64,000 nt of DNA from Candidatus Borkfalkia ceftriaxoniphila. Its GTDB lineage: Bacteria; Bacillota; Clostridia; Christensenellales; Borkfalkiaceae. Positions 8,967-16,538 of this stretch are shown piece after piece. Numbering within the stretch: the first letter of the stretch is position 1; every line of letters begins with the position of its first letter. Location: positions 104,626-168,625 of the forward strand of contig NZ_SDOZ01000003.1 in assembly GCF_004134775.1 (NCBI RefSeq). The letters run 5' to 3'. The notes below the pieces were generated by a model. It had not been told where the DNA came from, searched no databases, and worked only from the letters and a program-made list of their open reading frames with translations. A program made the position numbers and the translations under genes.

Positions 8967-9739
8967 CAGATCTCCACCTCCCCGATCTCGAATACAGGCC
9001 CGTCCTTACATACGCGCGCGTTTGCCGCGCCGCCCGTCTTTTTGCATACGCAAACGAGGCAGGCGCCGATGCCGCATCCCATGCGCTCTTCCAGCGAAAC
9101 ATAGCAGGGAATTTTCAAGCCGCGCTCCGAAAGCCCCGCTTTCAGCGCGCGCAGCATGGGCGCAGGGCCGCAGGATAAAATGACATCGGGCTTTGCATTA
9201 CCGATATCGTCAAAAAAAGCGGAAACGGCGTTGCCGCGCTTTTGGTAACTTCCGTCGTCCGTGACGATCTCGGACTTTTCGGACAATGCACGGAAAGTTT
9301 CTTCCATGCAGACCGCGCCGCGATTGCGAAATCCCATATAAGAATAAAAGCGCTTGTCGGAATTTTCAAATTCCCGAAGGACGGAAATCATGGGGAATAC
9401 GCCCACGCCGCCGCCGACGAGAGCGATGCGCTTTTCGTTTTCTTCGAGCGTGAACCCGTTGCCGAGGGGCAGAACGCACGAAAGCGATTCGCCCGCCCTT
9501 ACTTTCGAGAGCGACTTCGTTCCGCTGCCTTTCAGTTGGTAACAGACAGTCACGCTCTTCTCGTCGTATTCGCAGATCGCAAGCGGTCTGCGCAGCAAAT
9601 GCGCGCTGTCGCCCACAGAAATATTGACGAATTTTCCACAGCGCAGACAGCACATTTTTTCGGGCAGCGAAAACTTCAATTTATAGATCCCGTCCGCAAG
9701 CGGCGCGTTCTCCAAAACTTTTACAATGAGTTCCTTCAT
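8966..9739 (-). CDS. pyrK: Dihydroorotate dehydrogenase B, electron transfer subunit
   Basis: FAD and [2Fe-2S] subunit that carries electrons from PyrD to NAD+. The 257 residues comprise an N-terminal FAD-binding barrel (HLLRRPLAICE), an NAD domain (GGGVGVFPM, about 110), and the C-terminal cluster motif CGIGACLVCVC, with the fourth Cys in VCKDGPVF. It sits directly before pyrD and 59 bases after pyrF. That gap carries a possible extra promoter and a palindromic repeat. Confidence 0.96.
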   Translation of the reverse strand: MKELIVKVLENAPLADGIYKLKFSLPEKMCCLRCGKFVNISVGDSAHLLRRPLAICEYDEKSVTVCYQLKGSGTKSLSKVRAGESLSCVLPLGNGFTLEENEKRIALVGGGVGVFPMISVLREFENSDKRFYSYMGFRNRGAVCMEETFRALSEKSEIVTDDGSYQKRGNAVSAFFDDIGNAKPDVILSCGPAPMLRALKAGLSERGLKIPCYVSLEERMGCGIGACLVCVCKKTGGAANARVCKDGPVFEIGEVEI

Positions 9740-9763
9740 GCTAATTTCCCTTCAATTCATCGG

Positions 9764-9786
9764 TTTATGTGTGACATAGTACTTTG
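9764..9786. repeat. Copy 1 of a 23-bp palindrome-containing repeat
   Basis: TTTATGTGTGACATAGTAC plus TTTG is identical at 20 of 23 positions to a second copy at 19870-19892. It contains the inverted repeat TATGT/ACATA. On the minus strand it provides TACTAT followed by ATAAACCGAT, and could be part of a pyrK promoter. Confidence 0.6.
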
Positions 9787-9798
9787 TAAAACCCGATT

Positions 9799-10704
9799 TT
9801 AACCCTTTATCGCTTGGTTTAAGTCGTTTTTCATGTCGATACTCGCAAGCCGCGCCGCTTCGGAATAACTCTTCCCGTTATACTTTTCCTGACGATACGC
9901 ACAGAGGATACCGCGGGAAGAATTGACGATGCCGCCCATTCCGTCGGCATCGAAACACACTTTCAGATCGCGCGCGGTGCCCCCTTGCGCACCGTAACCG
10001 GGGATCAGGAAAAAGGTATGCGGCATTTGTTTTCGCAAGATCTCCGCCTGCGCGGGATGCGTAGCACCCACGACCGCACCGACGTCTGAATAGCCGTACT
10101 TGCCGCGGCAATTTTTGCCCCATGCCTCGACCCACTGCCCCATATATTCGTACACCGTTTTTCCGTCCGAAAGCCGCATATCCTGCAATTCGCCGCTCGA
10201 AGGATTGGAAGTCTTTACGAGAACGAAGATCCCTTTGTCGCACTCTTTCATCCATTTGAGAAAGGGAACGATGCCGTCGGAACCGAGATAGCCGTTGACG
10301 GTCAGAAAATCCGAATCGAACGCCGTTTCGGACGCGCCGTTTACGAAAGTCTTTCCCAGATACGCCTTGGCGTAGCATTCCGCGGTCGCGCCGATGTCAT
10401 TGCGCTTGGCGTCGGTCATGACGTACATTCCCTTTTTCGACGCGTAGGCGAGCGTTTCGGCAAAAGTCTTCATGCCCTCTACGCCGTACATTTCGTAATA
10501 GGCGATCTGCACCTTGACGGCGGGGACGATATCGCAGATATTGTCTATAACGTTACGGTTAAATTCGGCGATCGCCTGCGCCGCGCCGCGAAGATCCGCG
10601 ACGCCCGCCCGCAATTCGTCGGGGAGATAATCGAAATTCGTATCCAGTCCCACGACGGAAGGATTGTCCGTCTGTTTGATTTTTTCTATCAGTCGATCGA
10701 TCAT
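9799..10704 (-). CDS. pyrF: Orotidine 5'-phosphate decarboxylase (long form)
   Basis: Last step of UMP synthesis: decarboxylates OMP. The 301-residue length is that of the longer PyrF subfamily. The catalytic tetrad appears as DAKRND (about 95-100), with GLDTN at the N-terminus and a phosphate loop near GYGAQGG. GAGG six bases upstream makes ATG 10704 the start, although a TTG in frame lies four codons earlier inside the pyrE stop region. It follows pyrE after eight bases. Confidence 0.95.
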   Translation of the reverse strand: MIDRLIEKIKQTDNPSVVGLDTNFDYLPDELRAGVADLRGAAQAIAEFNRNVIDNICDIVPAVKVQIAYYEMYGVEGMKTFAETLAYASKKGMYVMTDAKRNDIGATAECYAKAYLGKTFVNGASETAFDSDFLTVNGYLGSDGIVPFLKWMKECDKGIFVLVKTSNPSSGELQDMRLSDGKTVYEYMGQWVEAWGKNCRGKYGYSDVGAVVGATHPAQAEILRKQMPHTFFLIPGYGAQGGTARDLKVCFDADGMGGIVNSSRGILCAYRQEKYNGKSYSEAARLASIDMKNDLNQAIKG

Positions 10705-10712
10705 GTTATACC

Positions 10713-11372
10713 TCAATACTGCGCGCCGTATTCTTTCAGATAGCCGCGGATAGCGCTCACGTGCTCTTTGCCCTCGATGACGCCCTCTTCGATCGCCTGC
10801 AATATATCCAATATATTGACGATGGAATAGACTTTCACGCCGTGTTCGAGATAGGCTTCCTGCACCGCCGAACGCTCGCTGCCAAGCCCCTTTTCCATGC
10901 GGTCGACCGTGATGACCATGCCTGCGACGTTTACCTTTGCCGCGCCCTGCAATTTGGGAAGCACTTCTTTGAGCGCTTTACCCGACGTCATCACGTCCTC
11001 GATAACGACGATTTTTTCGCCATCCTCGGGCTGTTTTCCCACGAACATACCGCCCTCACCGTGGTCTTTGACTTCCTTGCGGTCGAAACAAAAATTGACG
11101 TTTTGCCCGTATTTTTCATAGAGCGCGAGCGCGGCGGAAAGCGCCAGCGGGACCCCTTTGTACGCGGGTCCGAACAGTGTGTCAGCCTGCAAGCCGTTTT
11201 CGTGCATACAGTCGGCGTAGAATTCCCCGAGTTTTTTGAGTTGCGCGCCCGTCTTGTATTCGCCGCTGTTTAAAAAATAGGGAGCGATCCTGCCGCTCTT
11301 CAATTTGAACGTGCCGAATTTCAACACGCCGCACTCGGCGAGAAATTGAATAAATTGCTGTTTATAAGTCAT
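10713..11372 (-). CDS. pyrE: Orotate phosphoribosyltransferase
   Basis: Transfers phosphoribose from PRPP to orotate. The 219 residues carry the PRPP-binding loop VVIEDVMTSGKA (about 120-131) and the substrate loop FGPAYKGVPLA. It lies in the pyr operon between pyrC (10 bases upstream) and pyrF. Confidence 0.96.
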   Translation of the reverse strand: MTYKQQFIQFLAECGVLKFGTFKLKSGRIAPYFLNSGEYKTGAQLKKLGEFYADCMHENGLQADTLFGPAYKGVPLALSAALALYEKYGQNVNFCFDRKEVKDHGEGGMFVGKQPEDGEKIVVIEDVMTSGKALKEVLPKLQGAAKVNVAGMVITVDRMEKGLGSERSAVQEAYLEHGVKVYSIVNILDILQAIEEGVIEGKEHVSAIRGYLKEYGAQY

Positions 11373-11382
11373 GATTATCTCC

Positions 11383-12654
11383 TTACGCTCTGTATTTCAC
11401 GTCGCCGTCTACCAGCGTATAGCGCACTTCGCCGTACACTTCGGCGCCGCCGAACGGCGTATTTTTGCCTTTGGAAACAAATTTCGCGGGATCGATCGCG
11501 TATTTTTTATCGAGATCGGCGATCATGATATCCGCCGCGCCGCCCTCTTCGAGCGCCCCCCCTTCCAGATGCAGAATGCGCGCGGGCGCGGCGCTCATGC
11601 GCTCGGCAAGTTGTCCGAGCGAAAGAACGCCCGTTTTGACGAGATTGGTATAAGAGAGCGCAAAGGAAGTTTCGATGCCGCTGATACCGAACGCCGCGAG
11701 ATTGTATTCCACGTTCTTTTCGTCGGCATGGTGCGGCGCGTGATCGGTCACGATGCAGTCGAGCGTGCCGTCGCGAAGCCCCTCTCGGATCGCCGCCAAG
11801 TCCTCCGCCTCGCGGATGGGCGGGTTGACTTTCGTGTTCGCATCGAAAGAAGTGATCACGTCGTCGGTCAAAGTGAAATAGTGCGGGCAGGTTTCCGCGG
11901 TGACGCGCACGCCCCGCGCCTTCGCCTCGCGGATGATCTGTACGCCGCCCTTGGTGGAAACGTGACAGATATGCACCGCGCGCCCCAGCGTTTCCGCCAG
12001 AATGATCTCGCGCGCGATCATCACTTCTTCCGCCGCGCGGGGAATGCCTTTCAAGCCCGCGAGAGTGCTGTTGTAGCCCTCGTTCACGACGCCGCCGTCC
12101 ACAAGATCCTTGTCTTCGCAGTGCGAAAGGCACAGCAAATCGAAATCGGACGCGTATTCGATGGCGAGGCGCATGATCTTCGCGTTGGAAACGGGCCGCC
12201 CGTCGTCGCTCACCGCCACGGCGCCCGCTTCCTTCATCTTGCCGATCTCCGCGAGTTGCTCGCCCTTTTCGCCCACGGTGATGGAACCGATCGGACGCAC
12301 TTTCGCCAGATTTACCTCTTTGGAACGCTCGACGATATAGCGCACGATCGCCGCGTTATCGCAGACGGGAGAAGTGTTCGGCATACAGCAAACTTGCGAA
12401 AAACCGCCCCTGACCGCCGCCGCGCTGCCGCTGGCAATATCCTCTTTATACTCGAAACCGGGTTCGCGCAGATGCACATGCATATCGATGAGCGCGGGAA
12501 ATACGTACAGACCCGCGGCGTCGATGATCACTGCTTTTTCGTCGTCGATACGTTCCGCGATCTTCGCGATGCGGTCCCCCTCGACGAGGATATCACAGAT
12601 CTTGGTTTGCTCTGAAAATACAGCACTGCCGCCGCGGATGAGAATCTTTTTCAT
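11383..12654 (-). CDS. pyrC: Dihydroorotase
   Basis: Zinc amidohydrolase that closes carbamoyl-aspartate to dihydroorotate. The 423 residues are of the type I form. The metal motif HVHLREPG (residues 60-67) is present, further His ligands lie in LSHCE and ICHVS, and the catalytic Asp is in TDHAPH (about 303). The start overlaps the pyrB stop by four bases (ATGA coupling). Confidence 0.96.
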   Translation of the reverse strand: MKKILIRGGSAVFSEQTKICDILVEGDRIAKIAERIDDEKAVIIDAAGLYVFPALIDMHVHLREPGFEYKEDIASGSAAAVRGGFSQVCCMPNTSPVCDNAAIVRYIVERSKEVNLAKVRPIGSITVGEKGEQLAEIGKMKEAGAVAVSDDGRPVSNAKIMRLAIEYASDFDLLCLSHCEDKDLVDGGVVNEGYNSTLAGLKGIPRAAEEVMIAREIILAETLGRAVHICHVSTKGGVQIIREAKARGVRVTAETCPHYFTLTDDVITSFDANTKVNPPIREAEDLAAIREGLRDGTLDCIVTDHAPHHADEKNVEYNLAAFGISGIETSFALSYTNLVKTGVLSLGQLAERMSAAPARILHLEGGALEEGGAADIMIADLDKKYAIDPAKFVSKGKNTPFGGAEVYGEVRYTLVDGDVKYRA

Positions 12655-13580
12655 TTGGCCGCCTCCTTATTTTGTCTGGCAAGAAGGAACAAGAGAGCCA
12701 TTCGGACAGCCACGCCGTTCAGCACCTGTTCCGTTATTTTGCTGGAATCCCCGTCGATGACGGAAGAAGTCAGTTCCACGCCGCGGTTGACGGGCCCCGG
12801 GTGCATGACGATATGTTCGGGCGCGGCGAATTTCAGTTCGGAACCGTCCACGCCGTAAAAACGGTTGTATTCGGACAGGGAGGGAAACAGCCCGCCCTGC
12901 TGACGCTCCAACTGGATCCTGAGTCCCATCACGACGTCCGCGCCCGCGATCGCCTCGCGGCGGGATTTCGCCATGACCGCGCCCATGCGTTCCATGCCCT
13001 GCGGAATGAGCGTCGCGGGGGCGTACATATACACCTTCGCGCCCAGTTTTGTCAATCCGAACAGATTGCTTTTCGCCACGCGGGAATGCTTGATATCGCC
13101 CAAAATCGCCACTTTCAGTCCCTTGACGGAACCGAATTTTTCGCGCATGGTAAAGAGATCTAAAAGCGCCTGCGTGGGATGCTCGTTCATGCCGTCGCCC
13201 GCATTGATCACGCTCGCCCGCACGTTTTTCGCGAGCAGGTGCGGCGCGCCGCCCATGGGATGACGGATCACGATGACGTCGTTCTTCATTGCGTCCAGCG
13301 TCTTGCCCGTGTCAATGAGCGTTTCGCCCTTCTGCACGGAACTGGACGACGCGGAAACGTTCACCGTACCCGCGCCCAGATATTTGGCGGCGAGTTCGAA
13401 AGAAACGCGCGTGCGCGTGCTGTTTTCGTAAAAGAGCGTCGTGACCGTGCGCCCCTGCAAGTGCGGCAGTTTCTTTAAATTCTGCGTCAAAAGTTTTTTC
13501 ATATTGACCGCTGTGTCGAGAATGAGCATGATATCCTCGGCGCTCGCGTCGCACAACCCAAGCAAATCTTTTCCTAACAT
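12651..13580 (-). CDS. pyrB: Aspartate carbamoyltransferase catalytic chain
   Basis: Condenses carbamoyl phosphate and aspartate. The 309 residues hold the carbamoyl phosphate motif ENSTRTR (about 52-58), HPTQALLDLFT (about 130) and a C-terminal HPGPVNRG. No pyrI regulatory chain is seen, as is usual in Firmicutes, where PyrR gives control instead. It follows pyrR by 13 bases. Confidence 0.97.
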   Translation of the reverse strand: MLGKDLLGLCDASAEDIMLILDTAVNMKKLLTQNLKKLPHLQGRTVTTLFYENSTRTRVSFELAAKYLGAGTVNVSASSSSVQKGETLIDTGKTLDAMKNDVIVIRHPMGGAPHLLAKNVRASVINAGDGMNEHPTQALLDLFTMREKFGSVKGLKVAILGDIKHSRVAKSNLFGLTKLGAKVYMYAPATLIPQGMERMGAVMAKSRREAIAGADVVMGLRIQLERQQGGLFPSLSEYNRFYGVDGSELKFAAPEHIVMHPGPVNRGVELTSSVIDGDSSKITEQVLNGVAVRMALLFLLARQNKEAAK

Positions 13581-13593
13581 ATTTTCACCTGTT

Positions 13594-14136
13594 TTACAAT
13601 GTTCTTCCGCGGAGCGTCAGACTGTCTTCGCCCTCGATCTCCGCAAGCGCCACGTCCAGAAATTCCGAACGCGCGGTGGGGATATTTTTACCGACAAAAT
13701 CCGCGCATACGGGCATTTCCCGCCCGCCGCGGTCGGCAAGCACCAAAAGGCGGATACTCGCGGGCCGCCCCAAGACAAAGAGCGCCTCGATCGCCGCGCG
13801 CACGCTGCGCCCCGTATGGAGCACGTCGTCGCAGAGGATCACGCTCTTATTATCGATGGAAAACCCCAGATCGTTGACGCTCGCGTCGGGCACGAAAAAG
13901 CCGCTTACCAGATCGTCGCGGTACATGCCGATATCGATGCCCGCCGTATCGGGACTGACGCCGTACGAACTTTCCAGCAGTCCGCAAATGCGCCGCGCGA
14001 TGATCTCGCCGCGCCGCTTGATCCCGACAAGACAGAGGTTGTCCGCTCCCTTGTTTTTCTCCACGATCTCGTGGGAAAGGCGCGTGAGCGTACGGCGGAT
14101 CGCCGCCGCGTCCATCAACAGCCGTTCTTCTTTCAT
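13594..14136 (-). CDS. pyrR: Bifunctional pyr operon regulator / uracil phosphoribosyltransferase
   Basis: RNA-binding attenuation protein of pyrimidine operons that also has weak uracil phosphoribosyltransferase activity. From ATG 14136 (AAAGGA upstream) it has 180 residues, the normal size. The open frame upstream is leader RNA. The PRPP loop VILCDDVLHTGRS lies at about residues 94-106. It is the first gene of pyrRBCEF and sits just behind an attenuator, so it probably regulates its own operon. Confidence 0.95.
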   Translation of the reverse strand: MKEERLLMDAAAIRRTLTRLSHEIVEKNKGADNLCLVGIKRRGEIIARRICGLLESSYGVSPDTAGIDIGMYRDDLVSGFFVPDASVNDLGFSIDNKSVILCDDVLHTGRSVRAAIEALFVLGRPASIRLLVLADRGGREMPVCADFVGKNIPTARSEFLDVALAEIEGEDSLTLRGRTL

Positions 14137-14154
14137 ATACAAAAATCCTTTTTT

Positions 14155-14189
14155 CGATAAAAAAATGCCTGCGTACAGAATACGCAGGC
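14155..14189 (-). terminator. Attenuator terminator before pyrR
   Basis: GCCTGCGTA pairs with TACGCAGGC (five-base loop) and is followed by ATTTTTTTA, 19 bases upstream of the pyrR start. A premature terminator here is typical of PyrR-controlled operons. Confidence 0.85.
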
Positions 14190-14286
14190 TCATTTCAAAC
14201 AGAGGAACCAATCATCCCATGGAATCACAAGTTCAAAACCAACTTTGCGGCATCCCGTACCGTATCTTTAAAGTTCAGTCTTATCG
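14190..14286 (-). promoter_or_regulatory. Structured pyr leader RNA, class not recognised
   Basis: About 100 nt between the promoter and the attenuator. The minus strand has AACTTT/AAAGTT enclosing a CGG/CCG hairpin, then an ATTCC/GGGAT hairpin around CATGG. The usual PyrR binding loop (a CAGAGAGG-like sequence) is not visible. It may bind a divergent PyrR or be another sensor. Confidence 0.45.
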
Positions 14287-14292
14287 CTTATC

Positions 14293-14321
14293 AGTATATC
14301 ATAAACGCGGCGCAAAGTAAA
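14293..14321 (-). promoter_or_regulatory. Sigma-A promoter of the pyr operon
   Basis: TTTACT (14321-14316), 17-base spacer, TATACT (14298-14293). Confidence 0.65.
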
Positions 14322-14330
14322 GCGCCTGCC

Positions 14331-15029
14331 TCAATAAATTTGCGTGAGTTTAAAATCCAGAAGATCGCAGGAAGTCAAAAAGTACCGAATACCGCCCCTT
14401 TCGCATACGAACGGATAATTGCCCGCGCTCGCGTGCAGATGCCCGTACACGACCTTTTCCACACCGTTTTCCTCGAACGCTTGGGTAAAGAGCGTTTCCT
14501 CCCGCTTGGCGTTGAAGGGCGGATAATGGATCATGCACAGCAGCCTGTCCCCTTCCTCCCGCACGTTTTTTACGCTGTTGAAAACGAGTTTGAACCGTTC
14601 GCCCTCGCGCTGATAGATCTTTTTATCCGCTTCGGTAAAATCCATACTGCCCGGGCACGTCCAACCGCGGGAGCCGCAGACGACGAGATCTTCGAACTTC
14701 ACGCAGTCGTTCTGCAAAAAGAAAAAACTGTCGTCCGGAGCGGCGCGACGCAGCGCGGTGATGCCCGACCACCAGTAATCGTGGTTGCCTTTGATAAAAA
14801 CTTTTTTACCCGGCAGCCCGACGAGCGTTCGAAGGTCGGAAAGTCCGTCTTCCATAGACATCGCCCAACTCAGATCGCCCGCGATCAGCACGACGTCGTT
14901 TTCCCCGACTTTGCTCTTCCAATCCTCTTTGATTTTATCGATATGCCCCGTCCAGTTGCCGCCGAACACGTCCATCGGTTTATTCTGCCGCCCGGGAAGA
15001 TGCAGATCGCTGACCGCGAATACTTTCAT
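14331..15029 (-). CDS. Calcineurin-like metallophosphoesterase
   Basis: A 232-residue dinuclear metallophosphoesterase. Motifs in order: SDLHLPG (7-13), GDLSWAM (about 51), KGNHDYWW (about 79) and GHLHAS (about 197). An insert near DVFGGNWTGH follows the first motif, as in uncharacterised Firmicutes homologues. It is probably cytosolic, since no signal peptide is seen. The substrate is unknown. It lies downstream of a 60-residue zinc-ribbon gene and ends close to the pyr promoter without a clear U-rich terminator. Confidence 0.85.
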   Translation of the reverse strand: MKVFAVSDLHLPGRQNKPMDVFGGNWTGHIDKIKEDWKSKVGENDVVLIAGDLSWAMSMEDGLSDLRTLVGLPGKKVFIKGNHDYWWSGITALRRAAPDDSFFFLQNDCVKFEDLVVCGSRGWTCPGSMDFTEADKKIYQREGERFKLVFNSVKNVREEGDRLLCMIHYPPFNAKREETLFTQAFEENGVEKVVYGHLHASAGNYPFVCERGGIRYFLTSCDLLDFKLTQIY

Positions 15030-15072
15030 CGATTACCTACTTTGTTTTTTCCAGTCTATTTTACCATATTAT

Positions 15073-15255
15073 TCAATTTTTTAAAAGCGTTTGACGGCGG
15101 TTTTCCCCGTTCGGCTCCGCCGTTTTTGTATTCAGCAGATTATCCAGATCGCACAGCGCGAAACTTTCTTCGCAGCATTCGCAGATTTTTTTGTCTTTTT
15201 GTACCGCCGCGCCGCAGATGCGGCAGACGTGTTTTTCCGAATTTCGTTCGAACAT
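15073..15255 (-). CDS. Small zinc-ribbon protein
   Basis: A 60-residue protein with two Cys pairs, CRIC (11-14) and CECC (25-28), that would bind one zinc, followed by a charged tail. GGGGGAACC precedes the ATG at a good distance, which supports a real gene. I do not recognise a named family. Such short ribbons often act as nucleic-acid or protein contact modules. It lies 43 bases upstream of the phosphoesterase gene on the same strand and may be co-transcribed with it. Confidence 0.6.
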   Translation of the reverse strand: MFERNSEKHVCRICGAAVQKDKKICECCEESFALCDLDNLLNTKTAEPNGENRRQTLLKN

Positions 15256-15285
15256 TTTCAGGTTCCCCCTTTGAAAAATAAAAAA

Positions 15286-15313
15286 AAGCCGATATCGTAA
15301 TACCGGCTTTTTT
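15286..15313 (-). terminator. Intrinsic terminator after the 223-residue protein gene
   Basis: AAGCCGGTAT pairs with ATATCGGCTT (one mismatch) and is followed by a T7 run on the minus strand. Confidence 0.8.
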
Positions 15314-15320
15314 CGTTTGC

Positions 15321-15992
15321 TTACTTGTTGCAGCAGCCGCAGTTATTGGAAACGGTTCCCTGCGGATAGAGCGGCAACTCGAAGAACCCTGCGCACACTT
15401 CCTGTGTATATTCCTGAGCGGGAGGAATGACGCAGTAGCCGTACGAAGGCAAAAGCAAGTCTACATTGATGATCACTTTTAAGATGACCGTAATACAGCA
15501 ATCGATGATAAACGTTCCGTCCGCGGAATTGAACGTACCCTCGGGCGCGACGGCGCTGACGACGCTCTGCACCTCGAAAGGCATGATAGAAGGCTGCGGC
15601 ACGAACAGGATCACGTCCTGCGGCACAGCGATGGCTGCCTGCGCCTTTCCTTCCACACCCGCGGCGTCGGTGTAAATGACTTCCATGGGAATATTCACGA
15701 CCGCCTGCACTCTCGCGCAGTTTGCCTTATCGGGAAGCCTGTCGACCTGCAGGTTAGTGACCGTTCCTTGCGAGGAGGAACTGCGCGCGCTGATAAACGT
15801 TAAAGGATATGTAGGATTCGCGGGCGTGAAATCGCTGAGAGTCAAGACCAACCCCTCGTTCTGCCCCTGTTTGATACAAGCGTCGAACACTCTTTGCGCC
15901 TGCACGCAAACTTTTTCCGCAAGACCGTTCATCGGATTGCCGTTAATCGGGCCGGGACATTTATCCGTCTGAAAATTTGAGAAAAATGACAT
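15321..15992 (-). CDS. Conserved clostridial protein of unknown function, Cys-rich C-terminus
   Basis: A 223-residue protein with no signal peptide or certain membrane segment. It looks like a beta-rich structural protein, with repeated strands of hydrophobic and Thr/Val residues. It starts with PGPINGNPMNG and ends in a Cys cluster, CGCC, with further Cys pairs inside (IDCC). AGGTC precedes the ATG. It is a single gene with its own terminator. Similar proteins occur in Clostridia without assigned function. A coat or surface assembly role is a guess from the composition and the neighbouring LysM and SpoVB-like genes. Confidence 0.55.
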   Translation of the reverse strand: MSFFSNFQTDKCPGPINGNPMNGLAEKVCVQAQRVFDACIKQGQNEGLVLTLSDFTPANPTYPLTFISARSSSSQGTVTNLQVDRLPDKANCARVQAVVNIPMEVIYTDAAGVEGKAQAAIAVPQDVILFVPQPSIMPFEVQSVVSAVAPEGTFNSADGTFIIDCCITVILKVIINVDLLLPSYGYCVIPPAQEYTQEVCAGFFELPLYPQGTVSNNCGCCNK

Positions 15993-16069
15993 TTTCTGAC
16001 CTCCGAATTGTTAAAACTTAAAAAACTCTTTTGTTTAAAAACAGTCTTTATATTCCACTATATGAATTC

Positions 16070-16402
16070 TTATTTTGAATTGTTACTCTCCGCGGGCAAC
16101 AAAACGCGCATGCGCGGCCAGAGATATTCTATGCCGTTGAGCGCGTCGAATTGTTCCCGCGATACGGAAAATCTGCGGCATATCCCCTCGATGGTGTCGC
16201 CGACTTCGGCCCTGTATTCGCGCGCGGAAATTACGGGGAGAAAGAGCGCTTCGCCCTCTTTTACTTCTCCCTGCAATTTGTTACGGAATATTACGATATG
16301 TTCGGGCAAGCCGAAATATTCCGAGATCTGCCCGATCGTCTGTCCCCTTCGCACCAGATACAATCCCGTGCGGGGAAGGGGGGATTTTTGCAGTGTGACC
16401 AT
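16070..16402 (-). CDS. Small protein with two LysM-like domains
   Basis: A 110-residue protein consisting almost only of two LysM-like modules: residues about 13-58 (LYLVRRGQTIGQISEYFG) and 60-104 (YRAEVGDTIEGICRRFS). LysM binds N-acetylglucosamine polymers such as peptidoglycan or chitin. There is no signal peptide, so the protein may act inside the cell, for example in the mother cell during spore coat assembly, where such LysM proteins are known. AAGGGGTG before ATG 16402 fixes the start. Confidence 0.75.
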   Translation of the reverse strand: MVTLQKSPLPRTGLYLVRRGQTIGQISEYFGLPEHIVIFRNKLQGEVKEGEALFLPVISAREYRAEVGDTIEGICRRFSVSREQFDALNGIEYLWPRMRVLLPAESNNSK

Positions 16403-16538
16403 ATTCACCCCTTTTTATTCTGTCACCTAAAATATGCGCCGAGCGCCGCGATTATGACGGCGGCTTCGACAAATTTCTTTATCATAAACCAATTTTCATT
16501 CGTATATAATGAAATAAGACAAATTTTGGAGTAACATT

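Noticed and set aside
14190..14286. Cyclic-di-GMP or PyrR-type aptamer in the pyr leader
   Set aside because: A GCAAAG-like string is present, but the rest of the cyclic-di-GMP motif and the PyrR loop consensus are missing, so it is left unassigned.
16422..16484. 20-residue hydrophobic peptide frame on the minus strand (MIKKFVEAAVIIAALGAYFR)
   Set aside because: No convincing ribosome site, and it lies in a promoter region between divergent genes; too short to support.
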